DNA from: Pseudomonas tremae
GTDB lineage: Bacteria > Pseudomonadota > Gammaproteobacteria > Pseudomonadales > Pseudomonadaceae
Length of the DNA: 64,000 bases
Direction of reading: 5' to 3'
Assembly (NCBI RefSeq): GCF_001401155.1
Contig: NZ_LJRO01000073.1
Span: 1 to 64,000, forward strand
Positions within the stretch are counted from its first letter, which is position 1, and each line of letters starts with the position of its first letter. Positions 8,720 through 16,213 of this stretch are shown piece by piece. Both the position numbers and the translations under genes were made by a program. The notes beneath the pieces are model-generated. The model saw only the letters and a list, made by a program, of their open reading frames with translations, was not told the origin of the DNA and did no database searches.

Positions 8720-9628
8720 ATGAGCCGTGACCTCCCTCCGCTCAACGCCCTGCGCGCCTTCGAAAGCACTGCCCGACTGGGCAGCGTCAGCCAGGCTGCT
8801 GAACAGTTAAGCGTTACGCATGGCGCTGTCAGTCGTCAGCTCAAGGTGCTTGAGGAGCATCTGGGCGTGAGCCTGTTCAGCAAGGACGGACGTGGCCTGA
8901 AACTCACAGATGCGGGTATTCGGCTGCGCGATGTCAGTGGCGAAGCGTTTGATCGGTTGCGTGGTGTCTGCGTCGAACTGAGCAAGGTAAGCGCCAATGC
9001 GCCCTTCGTACTGGGCTGCTCCGGGAGCCTGCTGGCGCGCTGGTTCATTCCGCGTCTGAGCCGTTTGAATGCTGAGTTGCCTGACCTGCGCTTGCATCTG
9101 TCGGCTGGCGAAGGCGATCTTGATCCGCGTCGTCCGGGGCTGGATGCATTGTTGGTATTTGCCGAGCCACCGTGGCCGGCTGACATGCAGGTATTCGAAC
9201 TGGCCAGCGAGAGAATAGGACCGGTATTGAGCCCCCGCTTCGCACGATTCGACAGCCTGCGTGAAGCGCCTGCCGATGTATTGCTGGAGGAGTCTTTGTT
9301 GCAAACGACTTCAAGGCCTCAGGCATGGCCGAGTTGGGCGCAACAAAACGGGATCGATCCGCAGACGCTGCGCTATGGTCAGGGGTTCGAGCATTTGTAT
9401 TATTTGCTGGAGGCGGCCGTGGCCGGCCTGGGGATTGCGATTGCACCGGAGCCGCTGGTCATCGATGACCTGAAGGCCGGACGCCTGGCTGCGCCATGGG
9501 GTTTCAGCGAAACCCCGGCGCAGCTGGCGCTTTGGGTACCCAGACGTGCGGCCGATGGTCGGGCGCAACAGTTGGCTCAGTGGTTAAAAAATGAGCTAAG
9601 GCAGTCTGGAGACCCGATCAAAATCTGA
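8720..9628 (+). CDS. trpI: LysR family activator of tryptophan synthase genes
   Basis: The 302-residue LysR protein has an N-terminal helix-turn-helix (about residues 6-65; [20 protein letters not shown]) and a C-terminal effector domain. Orthology to TrpI rests on the start [15 protein letters not shown] and on its position divergent from trpBA. TrpI responds to indole-3-glycerol phosphate and normally represses itself while activating trpBA. Its TGA stop (9626-9628) directly abuts the stop of the oppositely oriented DUF883 gene within a CTGATCAG palindrome, leaving no intergenic base. Confidence 0.95.
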   Translation: MSRDLPPLNALRAFESTARLGSVSQAAEQLSVTHGAVSRQLKVLEEHLGVSLFSKDGRGLKLTDAGIRLRDVSGEAFDRLRGVCVELSKVSANAPFVLGCSGSLLARWFIPRLSRLNAELPDLRLHLSAGEGDLDPRRPGLDALLVFAEPPWPADMQVFELASERIGPVLSPRFARFDSLREAPADVLLEESLLQTTSRPQAWPSWAQQNGIDPQTLRYGQGFEHLYYLLEAAVAGLGIAIAPEPLVIDDLKAGRLAAPWGFSETPAQLALWVPRRAADGRAQQLAQWLKNELRQSGDPIKI

Positions 9629-9955
9629 TCAGTTGCCGCGCTTGAACAGCATGTAGGCTGCGATCAGGCCGATAGCACCGACGGCAACACCGGCGGTAGT
9701 CCATGGGTGTTCCTGAGCGTAGTCACGGGTAGCCAGCGCGTTTTCGCGGGTCTTCTCTTTGACGTCTTCGTAGACATCGCTGAGCAGGCTGCGCGAATGG
9801 CTCAATGCGCTTTCCGCATTGGCTTTCAATGTTTTCAGGGTCTTGCGCGACTCGTCGGTAGCATCGGCTTTCAGGCCTTCGAGCGACTTCAAGAGGCTCT
9901 CGATCTCAGCTTCCATACTCTGCAACGAGGCCTTACGAAGTGAAGTAGTAGCCAT
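9629..9955 (-). CDS. DUF883 family (ElaB/YqjD-like) membrane-anchored protein
   Basis: The 108-residue protein begins with a long amphipathic, probably coiled-coil region (about 1-75, rich in Leu, Glu and Lys). It ends in one hydrophobic helix (AGVAVGAIGLIAAYML) followed by a short basic tail, FKRGN. This is the ElaB/YgaM/YqjD layout: C-tail-anchored inner-membrane proteins, of which E. coli YqjD binds ribosomes in stationary phase. The ATG has AGGAG 7 nt upstream. Stress or stationary-phase expression is likely from family knowledge. It is divergent from the dodecin gene. Confidence 0.88.
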   Translation of the reverse strand: MATTSLRKASLQSMEAEIESLLKSLEGLKADATDESRKTLKTLKANAESALSHSRSLLSDVYEDVKEKTRENALATRDYAQEHPWTTAGVAVGAIGLIAAYMLFKRGN

Positions 9956-10029
9956 GGTGTTTCTCCTGCAATGATGAGTGAGCGTGTTGTTTCGGACTGC
10001 GGGCTTTTTGGAAAGTGCGATGCGATTTG

Positions 10030-10088
10030 TATAAAGCGCTGAACTTTTGCGCGCGTTCCCCTGACAGAAGCAGGGAGCGCGCTTTATA
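10030..10088. promoter_or_regulatory. Symmetric inverted repeat in the DUF883/dodecin divergent promoter
   Basis: TATAAAGCGC at 10030-10039 is repeated as its perfect reverse complement GCGCTTTATA at 10079-10088. Between them lies a second imperfect stem, GCGCGCGTTCCCCTG with CAGGGAGCGCGC. Each arm contains a TATAAA box resembling a -10 element, one on each strand. The region lies between two small genes that point apart, so it may be a paired promoter or operator. Confidence 0.45.
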
Positions 10089-10120
10089 TCGCGCCTTTTT
10101 CAGACCCCAGGAGAACTGCC

Positions 10121-10336
10121 ATGACCGATCACCACACGTACAAAAAAGTCGAAATCGTCGGCTCTTCCACCACCACCATCGAAGATGCAATCCATAACGC
10201 CCTGGCCGAAGCCAGCAAAAGCCTTGAGCTTATGGAATGGTTTGAAGTGACCGAAACACGTGGTCATATCCAAGATGGCAAAGTGGCGCATTTTCAGGTC
10301 ACCCTGAAAGTCGGCTTCCGTATCACTCACAGCTAA
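10121..10336 (+). CDS. Dodecin family flavin-binding protein
   Basis: The 71-residue protein matches bacterial dodecins. YKKVEIVGSS at the N terminus, a helix with AIHNALAEASKSL, then WFEVTETRGHI and a C-terminal strand VAHFQVTLKVGFRI give the beta-alpha-beta-beta fold. Trp40 (MEWFEV) is the residue that stacks on the flavin isoalloxazine ring in the family. Dodecins form hollow dodecamers that store or buffer FMN/riboflavin. The start follows CCAGGAG. It stands alone, and no flavin biosynthesis gene is adjacent. Confidence 0.93.
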   Translation: MTDHHTYKKVEIVGSSTTTIEDAIHNALAEASKSLELMEWFEVTETRGHIQDGKVAHFQVTLKVGFRITHS

Positions 10337-10481
10337 GCACCGCTGAACCTTTTGGCTGGCCGATTGCCATAATCTGCGCTACATACCCTGTTACCCGTCA
10401 CGGGAGGGGTATGAGCGTGGGATGTTGAGTGGGCGCCTGTTCCGATGGCGTCTGTATATGGCCGGACGAGAGGGATTACCC

Positions 10482-10709
10482 ATGAAGAAGTTTTTGTTGG
10501 CTGTAGGCTTGTTGAGCATCGCAGGCACTGCCCTCGCGGCAGGCAAACCCTGTGAAGAACTGAAAAGTGAAATCGACGCCAGACTGCAAGCGAAGGGCGT
10601 AACGTCCTACACGCTGGAAGTCGTCGAGAAAGGCAGTGCTTCGTCCGACAAGCAAGTCGTCGGCACCTGTGAAGGCGGCGCCAAGGAAATTGTCTACCAG
10701 CGCGGTTGA
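10482..10709 (+). CDS. DUF1161 family small secreted protein, copy 1
   Basis: The 75-residue precursor begins MKKFLLAVGLLSIAGTALAA, a Sec signal peptide cut after ALA. The mature part is about 55 residues with two Cys (KPCEELK and GTCEGG) that can form one disulfide. CEELKSEI, VTSYTLEVV and the final IVYQRG are family signatures. The ATG at 10482 is preferred to the one at 10422, which would put an implausible N-terminal extension before the signal peptide. The function is unknown; the product is presumably periplasmic. A paralogue lies 1.9 kb downstream at 12625. A strong terminator follows. Confidence 0.88.
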   Translation: MKKFLLAVGLLSIAGTALAAGKPCEELKSEIDARLQAKGVTSYTLEVVEKGSASSDKQVVGTCEGGAKEIVYQRG

Positions 10710-10787
10710 TTACCGGTCGAGCCTGACGTTCGAACCTGATTCAGGTCGGGCCGTCGGTTAATCCCGTTTGCGGGGTAGATGAACAGA

Positions 10788-10830
10788 ATCGCCCCGGACC
10801 GAGTGTTCTCTGTCCGGGGCGATTGTGTTT
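10788..10830. terminator. Rho-independent terminator after DUF1161 copy 1 and LLM oxidoreductase
   Basis: ATCGCCCCGGAC and GTCCGGGGCGAT form a perfect 12-bp stem around a 12-nt loop, followed on the plus strand by TGTGTTT. It lies between convergent genes (10709 on plus, 10862 on minus) and can serve both. Confidence 0.85.
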
Positions 10831-10861
10831 GCGGTCGATTATTTCCGATTCGGAAAGTCGC

Positions 10862-11863
10862 CTAGCCGTGTGCAACCTGCGCCAGAATCTCGTATGAGCG
10901 CAGTCGATCCTGATGCTCATACATGTCGCAGGTGAAGAGCAGTTCATCGGCATCGGTCTGCTCGAGCAGCACATCCAGCTTGGCGCGGATCTTGTCCGGA
11001 CCGCCGACCATTGCCAGCCCCAGAAAACTCGCTACTGCTTCACGCTCATGTGGCAGCCACAGGCCGTCCATCGATTCGACCGGTGGCCGCTGCATCAGGC
11101 TGTGCCCGCGCATCAACGCCAGAATGCGCTGGTAGACCGAGGTCGCCAGGTACTCGGCCTGTTCGTCGGTGTCTGCCGCAGAAAGCGGAACGCCGAGCAT
11201 CACGTACGGCTTGTCGAGCACTGCGGATGGCTGGAAATGATTGCGATAAACACGAATCGCCTCGTGCATGTAGCGCGGCGCGAAGTGCGAAGCGAAGGCA
11301 TACGGTAGCCCGCGCATGCCGGCCAGTTGAGCGCTGAACAGGCTCGACCCCAGCAACCAGATCGGTACATTGGTGCCCGAGCCTGGTACAGCGATCACTT
11401 TTTGATCAGCCGTGCGCGGCCCCAGATATTCCATCAGCTCGGTGACATCATCCGGGAAATCCTCGGCGCTGCCGGAGCGCTCGCGACGAAGCGCACGTGC
11501 GGTCATTTGATCGGAACCTGGTGCGCGGCCCAGGCCCAGGTCGATCCGGTCGGGATAAAGGCTTGCCAGGGTGCCGAACTGCTCGGCCACCACCAGCGGC
11601 GCGTGGTTGGGCAGCATGATCCCGCCAGCGCCCACGCGAATGGTCGACGTACCACCGGCCAGGTACGCCAGCAGCACAGAGGTCGCTGAACTGGCGATAC
11701 CGTCCATGTTGTGGTGTTCCGCCACCCAGAAGCGGTTGTAGCCCAGTTTTTCAACGTGTTGAGCCAGGTTCAGAGAGTTGCGCAAGGACTCCGCTGGCCC
11801 CCTGTCATGACGCACAGGGACCAGATCAAGAGTCGAAATTTTTACATCTGCCAGACGTTTCAT
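10862..11863 (-). CDS. LLM class flavin-dependent oxidoreductase
   Basis: From M at 11863 the product is 333 residues and belongs to the luciferase-like monooxygenase (bacterial luciferase alpha) TIM-barrel family, in the group without a fused partner. Diagnostic stretches are RFWVAEHHNMDGIA near residue 43-56, VGAGGIMLPNHAPL, and RIDLGLGRAPGSDQ. It would use reduced flavin and oxygen, or F420-like chemistry in some relatives; the substrate is unknown. The longer open frame beginning at 11959 adds a low-complexity N terminus with no ribosome-binding site. It is divergent from osmC, which suggests a redox or stress context, though that link is only positional. Confidence 0.88.
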   Translation of the reverse strand: MKRLADVKISTLDLVPVRHDRGPAESLRNSLNLAQHVEKLGYNRFWVAEHHNMDGIASSATSVLLAYLAGGTSTIRVGAGGIMLPNHAPLVVAEQFGTLASLYPDRIDLGLGRAPGSDQMTARALRRERSGSAEDFPDDVTELMEYLGPRTADQKVIAVPGSGTNVPIWLLGSSLFSAQLAGMRGLPYAFASHFAPRYMHEAIRVYRNHFQPSAVLDKPYVMLGVPLSAADTDEQAEYLATSVYQRILALMRGHSLMQRPPVESMDGLWLPHEREAVASFLGLAMVGGPDKIRAKLDVLLEQTDADELLFTCDMYEHQDRLRSYEILAQVAHG

Positions 11864-12074
11864 AGGCCGGGGAAGCTCCTCGAATTGAGATGGGCTGGCT
11901 GCTGGAGCTGCCCATGATGAAACAGCAGTGCGGGCGCAAGTCTTGCTTTTCAATGGCACGCGGGCAAAAACCTACTTAAACGGTAGGTCTTTCCGACGGT
12001 TGAACTTTCCAGAGTCGTCTATCCTCAGAACCTTGTAACAGCAATGATCCAAATTCATTCCAAAAGGAGCCACC
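11864..12074. promoter_or_regulatory. Divergent spacer between LLM oxidoreductase and osmC
   Basis: The 211 bp separate two genes that point apart, so both promoters are here. The osmC side ends in a strong AAAAGGAG ribosome-binding site at 12061-12068. No convincing operator palindrome was seen. Confidence 0.4.
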
Positions 12075-12506
12075 ATGAGCATCGTCAAGAAAGCATCCGC
12101 CCACTGGGAAGGTGATCTGAAAAGCGGTATCGGCAGCATCTCCACGGAAACCGGCGTGTTGCGTGAAGCACCTTATGGCTTCAAGGCACGTTTTGAAGGC
12201 GGCAAAGGCACCAACCCGGAAGAGCTGATCGGTGCAGCCCATGCAGGCTGTTTCTCGATGGCCCTGTCCATGATTCTGGGCAACGCCGGCCTGACCGCAG
12301 ACAGCATCGACACGCAAGCTGACGTAACGCTGGACCAGGTTGAAGGCGGTTTCGCCATCAGCGCTGTGCATTTGACCCTCAAAGCCAAAGTGCCGGGTGC
12401 AACACAAGAGAAGTTTGACGAATTGACCAAGCAGGCCAAAGAAGGCTGCCCGGTTTCAAAAGTGTTGAACGCCAAGATCACCCTGGACGCCACATTAGTG
12501 AGCTGA
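12075..12506 (+). CDS. osmC: OsmC family organic hydroperoxide reductase
   Basis: The 143-residue protein is a thiol peroxidase of the OsmC type. The two redox cysteines are Cys59 (AAHAGCFSMA) and Cys125 (KEGCPVSK), the same numbering as E. coli OsmC. GTNPEELIGAAHAGC is the family signature and separates it from Ohr. It reduces organic hydroperoxides in the cytoplasm and is usually induced by osmotic stress and stationary phase. A strong ribosome-binding site (AAAAGGAGCC) precedes it. A weak hairpin (GGAGCGC-CTTGT-GCGCTCC, 12525-12543) follows, then the second DUF1161 gene on the same strand. Confidence 0.95.
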   Translation: MSIVKKASAHWEGDLKSGIGSISTETGVLREAPYGFKARFEGGKGTNPEELIGAAHAGCFSMALSMILGNAGLTADSIDTQADVTLDQVEGGFAISAVHLTLKAKVPGATQEKFDELTKQAKEGCPVSKVLNAKITLDATLVS

Positions 12507-12524
12507 TCCACGGAGAGCCTTGCG

Positions 12525-12543
12525 GGAGCGCCTTGTGCGCTCC
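12525..12543 (+). terminator. Weak stem-loop between osmC and DUF1161 copy 2
   Basis: GGAGCGC and GCGCTCC form a perfect 7-bp stem with a CTTGT loop. The downstream bases TGTATCTCC give no real U-tract, so termination would be partial at best. It could instead separate two expression levels within one transcript. Confidence 0.4.
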
Positions 12544-12624
12544 TGTATCTCCTGTATAAAGCTGGCTTGCTTCATCAGTCGCGCGTCTATCGGCGCGTGG
12601 TTTGATTTTGATCAGGAGTCGAGC

Positions 12625-12858
12625 ATGAAACGTTTTATTCTGGCTGTGACCTGTACCGTGCTGGCCACCAGCGCCTTGGCAGCGCCTAAATCCTGTGAAG
12701 AACTCAAGGATGAAATCGAAGCCAAGATCCAGGCCAATAACGTGACGTCCTACACCCTGGAAATCGTTGCCAACGAAGAGGCTACCGATCCCAATATGGT
12801 CGTAGGCACCTGCGATAACGGCACTAAAAAGATTATCTATCAGCGTAACGATCGCTGA
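12625..12858 (+). CDS. DUF1161 family small secreted protein, copy 2
   Basis: The 77-residue precursor starts MKRFILAVTC and has a Sec signal ending TSALAAPK. The mature part keeps the same pattern as copy 1: SCEELKDEIEAK, NVTSYTLEIV, VVGTCDNG and a final IIYQRN. One disulfide is possible. CAGGAG lies 8 nt before the ATG; the longer frame from 12520 is rejected. The two copies share roughly half of their residues and bracket the LLM oxidoreductase and osmC, so they probably arose by local duplication. The function is unknown. Confidence 0.87.
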   Translation: MKRFILAVTCTVLATSALAAPKSCEELKDEIEAKIQANNVTSYTLEIVANEEATDPNMVVGTCDNGTKKIIYQRNDR

Positions 12859-12871
12859 CTGGACCGGCTGT

Positions 12872-13300
12872 TCAGATGCAATGAACGCCGCCCTCTTGTT
12901 CCTCCTCGGCCACCACCTTGCGCTCTGCATCGTATAGCCAGGCGTCTACACTGTTAGCCAGTGAGCGCACCTCCAGCACATAGCGCTGCCCTGCGACGAA
13001 GTGGTCGTACCGAACGCTGACGTAGCAGGTAATATCTGTGTACTCGTCACCAATCATCCCCATCCCGCCCGACCGGTACTCGTAGTCATAACGCACTTGC
13101 AGTTCGTGGCTGCCCGGCGTCACCTGAAAATAGCGCCCGTCGTAAGTGTTTTCGCCATCCAGCTTGTCGGCCATGATCAACTGACCGGTGATAGTGCGCA
13201 TGTCGACCCACGCCATGTTCGGGTCGACGGCTGGCAACGGACCGGCGCAGCCAGCGAGAGTCGCGAGGGTGAAGGCGGTTATCAGGGGGAACAGGCGCAT
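12872..13300 (-). CDS. PA0061/PA0062-type lipoprotein
   Basis: The 142-residue protein has a lipoprotein signal peptide with lipobox LAGC (Cys18). The mature part contains DGRYFQVTPGSHELQVRYDYEY, a pattern of surface or periplasmic proteins with a PEGA-like beta sandwich, then a Cys-containing ITCYVSVRYDHFVAG segment and a C-terminal EEEQEGGVHC. It resembles an uncharacterised Pseudomonas lipoprotein family named after P. aeruginosa PA0061/PA0062. It is convergent with DUF1161 copy 2, with only 13 bp between the stops. No function is assigned. Confidence 0.75.
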   Translation of the reverse strand: MRLFPLITAFTLATLAGCAGPLPAVDPNMAWVDMRTITGQLIMADKLDGENTYDGRYFQVTPGSHELQVRYDYEYRSGGMGMIGDEYTDITCYVSVRYDHFVAGQRYVLEVRSLANSVDAWLYDAERKVVAEEEQEGGVHCI

Positions 13301-13382
13301 TTTGGTAGTTCCAGGCTACGTGGATTGAGGTGTTGCTTGACGCATACCCTGCCATAAGTATTCGAAGGTTTTACCTTCCTGG

Positions 13383-15119
13383 TTACCCGTTACCAAACAT
13401 CTGCCACAACGACGCCCCCACCCCGGTGATGCTCTCCCCCGCAATCAGCCCTGCTGCTGCAGTAATCGCGAAGCGCTCGGTGAGGCTCGCCCAGCGGCAG
13501 CTCACCACCCACGTGAGCACCGCGCCGAGGGCCATCATCAACGACACTGACGCCGGAAGCACAAATGCTAGACCCAAGGCGGCAGCGCTTGGCAAGTAAC
13601 GGGCGCGACGGGTTGGCAACGTGCTGTCGAGGACACCCAGCAATACACCTACCAGGCCCGCAATGAAAATAGCCCAGCGGATGCTCTCCGACAACGAGTC
13701 CAGCCCGTGGGTCAGGGTTTGCGCCACAGCCTTCCAGGTAGCAACGGCCGGAGCTGGCCACTCTTCGGTGAGCAGCATGGTCTGCGGGTCCGGGATCAGC
13801 GCCATATAGGCCAGCACCCCGACGATACTGCCGACGAAAATCCCCAGCGTTTGTGCGACCAGTTGCTTGCGTGGCGTTGCACCGATCGCCTTGCCCACCT
13901 TGAAGTCGTTCATCAGGTCCGTGCATTGTCCTGCCGCCCCGCCCGCTGTGTTGGCGCTCATTAAATTGATCGTGACCTGACCTGGCGCGACGATGCCAAA
14001 GCTCAACTGCGACAACTGCCCGATCGCACCGATAGGCGGAATGCCGGTTGCACCGACAACCCGCGCAGCCACTGCCGCAAGGCAGACCGCCAGAGGAATG
14101 GTCAATAACGCCATCCACAGATTGATCCCGAACAACAGCGCCTGCAGGCTCACCACCAGAATGATCGACAGCATCAGACCAAGCGCAGGTCCCGATTTGG
14201 GCACTGCCCAAATCGTGCCGCTGCCTGCCTTTGTGGACTTGTGCAATGCCCACAACCGAATCGTCAGCGACGCCAGCGTCGAGCAGACCATCAAACTCAC
14301 ACCTGGCCACAGAAGCCACTCCACTAGCGCCGCGAACTGCGGGCCACTGTTGTCAGCCGGCAATGTCACCAAACCTTGCGTCAACAGCCAAGGCGCCAGC
14401 CCGCCCCACGCCAGCAAGGCACCCAGCAAGAGCGTCATACCGACACGAATGCCGATGATTGCACCGAACCCCACCAACAGCAGCGAAGGGTCTGCGGTGA
14501 ACGTCAAACGCTCCAGCTGCGCACTCGGCGACCAGCGCGGAAACGCCCACACAAACGTATCCACCCACTTCGCCAGCGCAGACAGCAACGCCGCGCTGAG
14601 CAACACCTTCAACCGCGTCGTCGCCTCCCGTCCGTGGTTGTAAATATGCAACAGGGTCTCCAGCGTCGCCATGCCCTCGGGAAACTTCAGCGAGGTGTCA
14701 TTGAGCAACGAAGGCCGCAAATACCACGCAATCCAGATCCCCAGAAAACTCACCGAAAACACCCACGCCATCATCGGAATCGCATCCAGCTGCTGCCCCG
14801 TCAACAAGGTATAAGCCGGAATCGGCGCCACCAATCCACCGGAAATAATCGACGCCGCCGCCGACGCTACCGTTTGATTGATATTGCTCTCGTGCAACGT
14901 CCACGGCAGCTGATCGGACGAGCGTTTGGCCAGGCCCTGCCAGATGGCGTAACCGATCAGCAGCGCAATGATCGACATGTTGAACGACCAACCGATCTTC
15001 AGGCCTGCGTAGACGTTGGAGGGGGTAAGCAGGATGCCGAGGATGACGCCGGTAACGACGGCACGCAGGCTGAGTTCGCGTTGGACGGGGGGAATTTGCG
15101 GGATTGGGGCTGTAGGCAT
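13383..15119 (-). CDS. OPT family oligopeptide/metal-chelate transporter
   Basis: The 578-residue integral membrane protein matches the bacterial OPT family. The N-terminal LSLRAVVTGVILGILLTPSN is the usual opening, followed by SNVYAGLKIGWSFNMS and about fourteen hydrophobic segments. The central CTDLMNDFKVGKAIGATPRKQ loop is conserved in OPT proteins. Such transporters import oligopeptides or peptide-like metal chelates with proton coupling; the substrate here is unknown. AAAGGATTCCGC precedes the ATG. The gene begins only 18 bp after the Abi-family stop on the same strand, so its transcript is either shared with Abi or starts inside it. Confidence 0.92.
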   Translation of the reverse strand: MPTAPIPQIPPVQRELSLRAVVTGVILGILLTPSNVYAGLKIGWSFNMSIIALLIGYAIWQGLAKRSSDQLPWTLHESNINQTVASAAASIISGGLVAPIPAYTLLTGQQLDAIPMMAWVFSVSFLGIWIAWYLRPSLLNDTSLKFPEGMATLETLLHIYNHGREATTRLKVLLSAALLSALAKWVDTFVWAFPRWSPSAQLERLTFTADPSLLLVGFGAIIGIRVGMTLLLGALLAWGGLAPWLLTQGLVTLPADNSGPQFAALVEWLLWPGVSLMVCSTLASLTIRLWALHKSTKAGSGTIWAVPKSGPALGLMLSIILVVSLQALLFGINLWMALLTIPLAVCLAAVAARVVGATGIPPIGAIGQLSQLSFGIVAPGQVTINLMSANTAGGAAGQCTDLMNDFKVGKAIGATPRKQLVAQTLGIFVGSIVGVLAYMALIPDPQTMLLTEEWPAPAVATWKAVAQTLTHGLDSLSESIRWAIFIAGLVGVLLGVLDSTLPTRRARYLPSAAALGLAFVLPASVSLMMALGAVLTWVVSCRWASLTERFAITAAAGLIAGESITGVGASLWQMFGNG

Positions 15120-15137
15120 GCGGAATCCTTTCGCTGA

Positions 15138-16055
15138 TCAATTCCAAAAAGGGCGAGTCTCCCAACCAGTAGGTAAACCTAAGACAGCTGAGGTCAATCC
15201 AGATTTTCCTAGTGTGACGTTGGGAAGTGTTGCAATTAACGCTTTGAATCGATGTTTCCAGTCTGCTGTAGGGTCAATCACCTGCAGCAACGCCTGCACT
15301 GCCACCGCCCTTGCAAATAAACGTCCTCGATCTGCTTCTGTCGGAAACTCGTTCTTTATTGACTTGGCGAACTGAGGGGTATCGGATGTGATTGATGTGT
15401 TCCATAACCGACTGTGGTGAGCACTGATATTGCGTAACAGCGTCAGGCTTTTCAGCCAGCTGCCCAGTACGCCCTCGTTATAACCAAAGCAGGTTGCAAT
15501 TTTTTTCTTGTGATCAAGATGTAAGCCCGCCAGTAGTCGCGACAGCTGTCCAATAGTCATCTGTTCGAGCACGACCCAAATGGGCGGAAAGGCTGGAGTG
15601 TTGTAGTGATCGTAATAATGCTGAATCGCAAGATTCTGGCCCCTAAGCCCCATCACTTGCTTCAGGAAAGCGCGATGCTCATCCATATTCCGGAAATGAA
15701 CGGCATTTAAGTAAAAATGGGGGCCGCAGGCGCGATGATTAGCCAATGTATTAGCGATTACTGAACGAAACGCCACTTCGATACGGTCGATGCCGTCCAG
15801 ACAAAGCAGGCGCAGTCTTCGATCAAAATCGTAGAGCGCCAGAATGTCATCAAACTGCACAGCAGGAAAAAACTGCTTGGCTGAATCTTGCAGGGGGCGT
15901 ATGTAAATCAGCAATCGGTAATGCCCGATAAATTGTAAAGCGCGAAGTGCTTTTTCAGTCTGACCTCGTGTATCCAGTCCTTTTTTGCGCAGGTGGCGCA
16001 GGAGTGCATGAGGGGTTTTTGCAGGCTTATCGAAAAGGACGGGGACGTGTGACAA
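15138..16055 (-). CDS. Abi family protein (Abi_2; AbiD/AbiF-like HEPN putative RNase)
   Basis: The 305-residue protein matches the Abi_2 family of abortive-infection proteins. Early residues LLRHLRKKGL and IGHYRLLIYI, then LALYDFDRRLRLLCLDGIDRIE, and the late LRNISAHHSRLWN are the family landmarks. R208-NISA-H213 fits the HEPN Rx4-6H catalytic signature of metal-independent RNases. The start is TTG at 16053-16055, with AGGAAG 8 nt upstream; no ATG of this frame fits. GC content is about 50 percent in a sampled stretch, lower than the neighbours, which fits horizontal transfer. A structured RNA candidate and terminator lie immediately upstream on the same strand. A role in phage defence or as an RNA-controlled toxin is inferred from the family and this layout. 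Confidence 0.88.
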   Translation of the reverse strand: MSHVPVLFDKPAKTPHALLRHLRKKGLDTRGQTEKALRALQFIGHYRLLIYIRPLQDSAKQFFPAVQFDDILALYDFDRRLRLLCLDGIDRIEVAFRSVIANTLANHRACGPHFYLNAVHFRNMDEHRAFLKQVMGLRGQNLAIQHYYDHYNTPAFPPIWVVLEQMTIGQLSRLLAGLHLDHKKKIATCFGYNEGVLGSWLKSLTLLRNISAHHSRLWNTSITSDTPQFAKSIKNEFPTEADRGRLFARAVAVQALLQVIDPTADWKHRFKALIATLPNVTLGKSGLTSAVLGLPTGWETRPFWN

Positions 16056-16083
16056 GCCTTAGCTTCCTGCTGGCAAGGTATAG

Positions 16084-16147
16084 AAAAAACTAACCCCCTG
16101 GTGCGCAGTACGGGACAAGTCCCGCCCGAGGCGTGGGGGTTATTCTT
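16084..16147 (-). ncRNA. Structured, self-terminating RNA candidate upstream of the Abi gene
   Basis: On the minus strand, AACCCCC (16135-16141) pairs perfectly with GGGGGTT (16092-16098). Inside are a CGC/GCG pair and the hairpin CGGGA-CUUG-UCCCG (16111-16124), whose CUUG tetraloop is a known stable cap. The outer stem is followed at once by AGTTTTTTC, a rho-independent terminator tail (T-run 16084-16089). A perfect TTGACA lies upstream. The predicted transcript is about 64 nt and ends about 28 nt before the Abi TTG start. I read it as a small RNA that could act on the HEPN protein or as an attenuator of its mRNA. I recall reports of structured RNAs upstream of AbiF-like genes, but could not compare sequences here. 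Confidence 0.6.
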
Positions 16148-16154
16148 GGGCACA

Positions 16155-16198
16155 AGGCTATTGGTGCGCTGGCAAGCTGTCAATCAAATTTGACCAAT
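16155..16198 (-). promoter_or_regulatory. Promoter and operator-like palindrome for the Abi-linked RNA
   Basis: On the minus strand TTGACA (16178-16183) matches the -35 consensus fully. A 17-bp spacer leads to TAGCCT (16155-16160), a 3/6 match to the -10 box. Transcription would begin near 16147. The perfect 10-bp palindrome TCAAATTTGA (16184-16193) abuts the -35 box, and ATTGGT/ACCAAT (16193-16198 and 16160-16165) form a wider inverted repeat around the promoter. This looks like a regulated promoter. Confidence 0.5.
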
Positions 16199-16213
16199 GG
16201 GGCTGGTCTCGGC

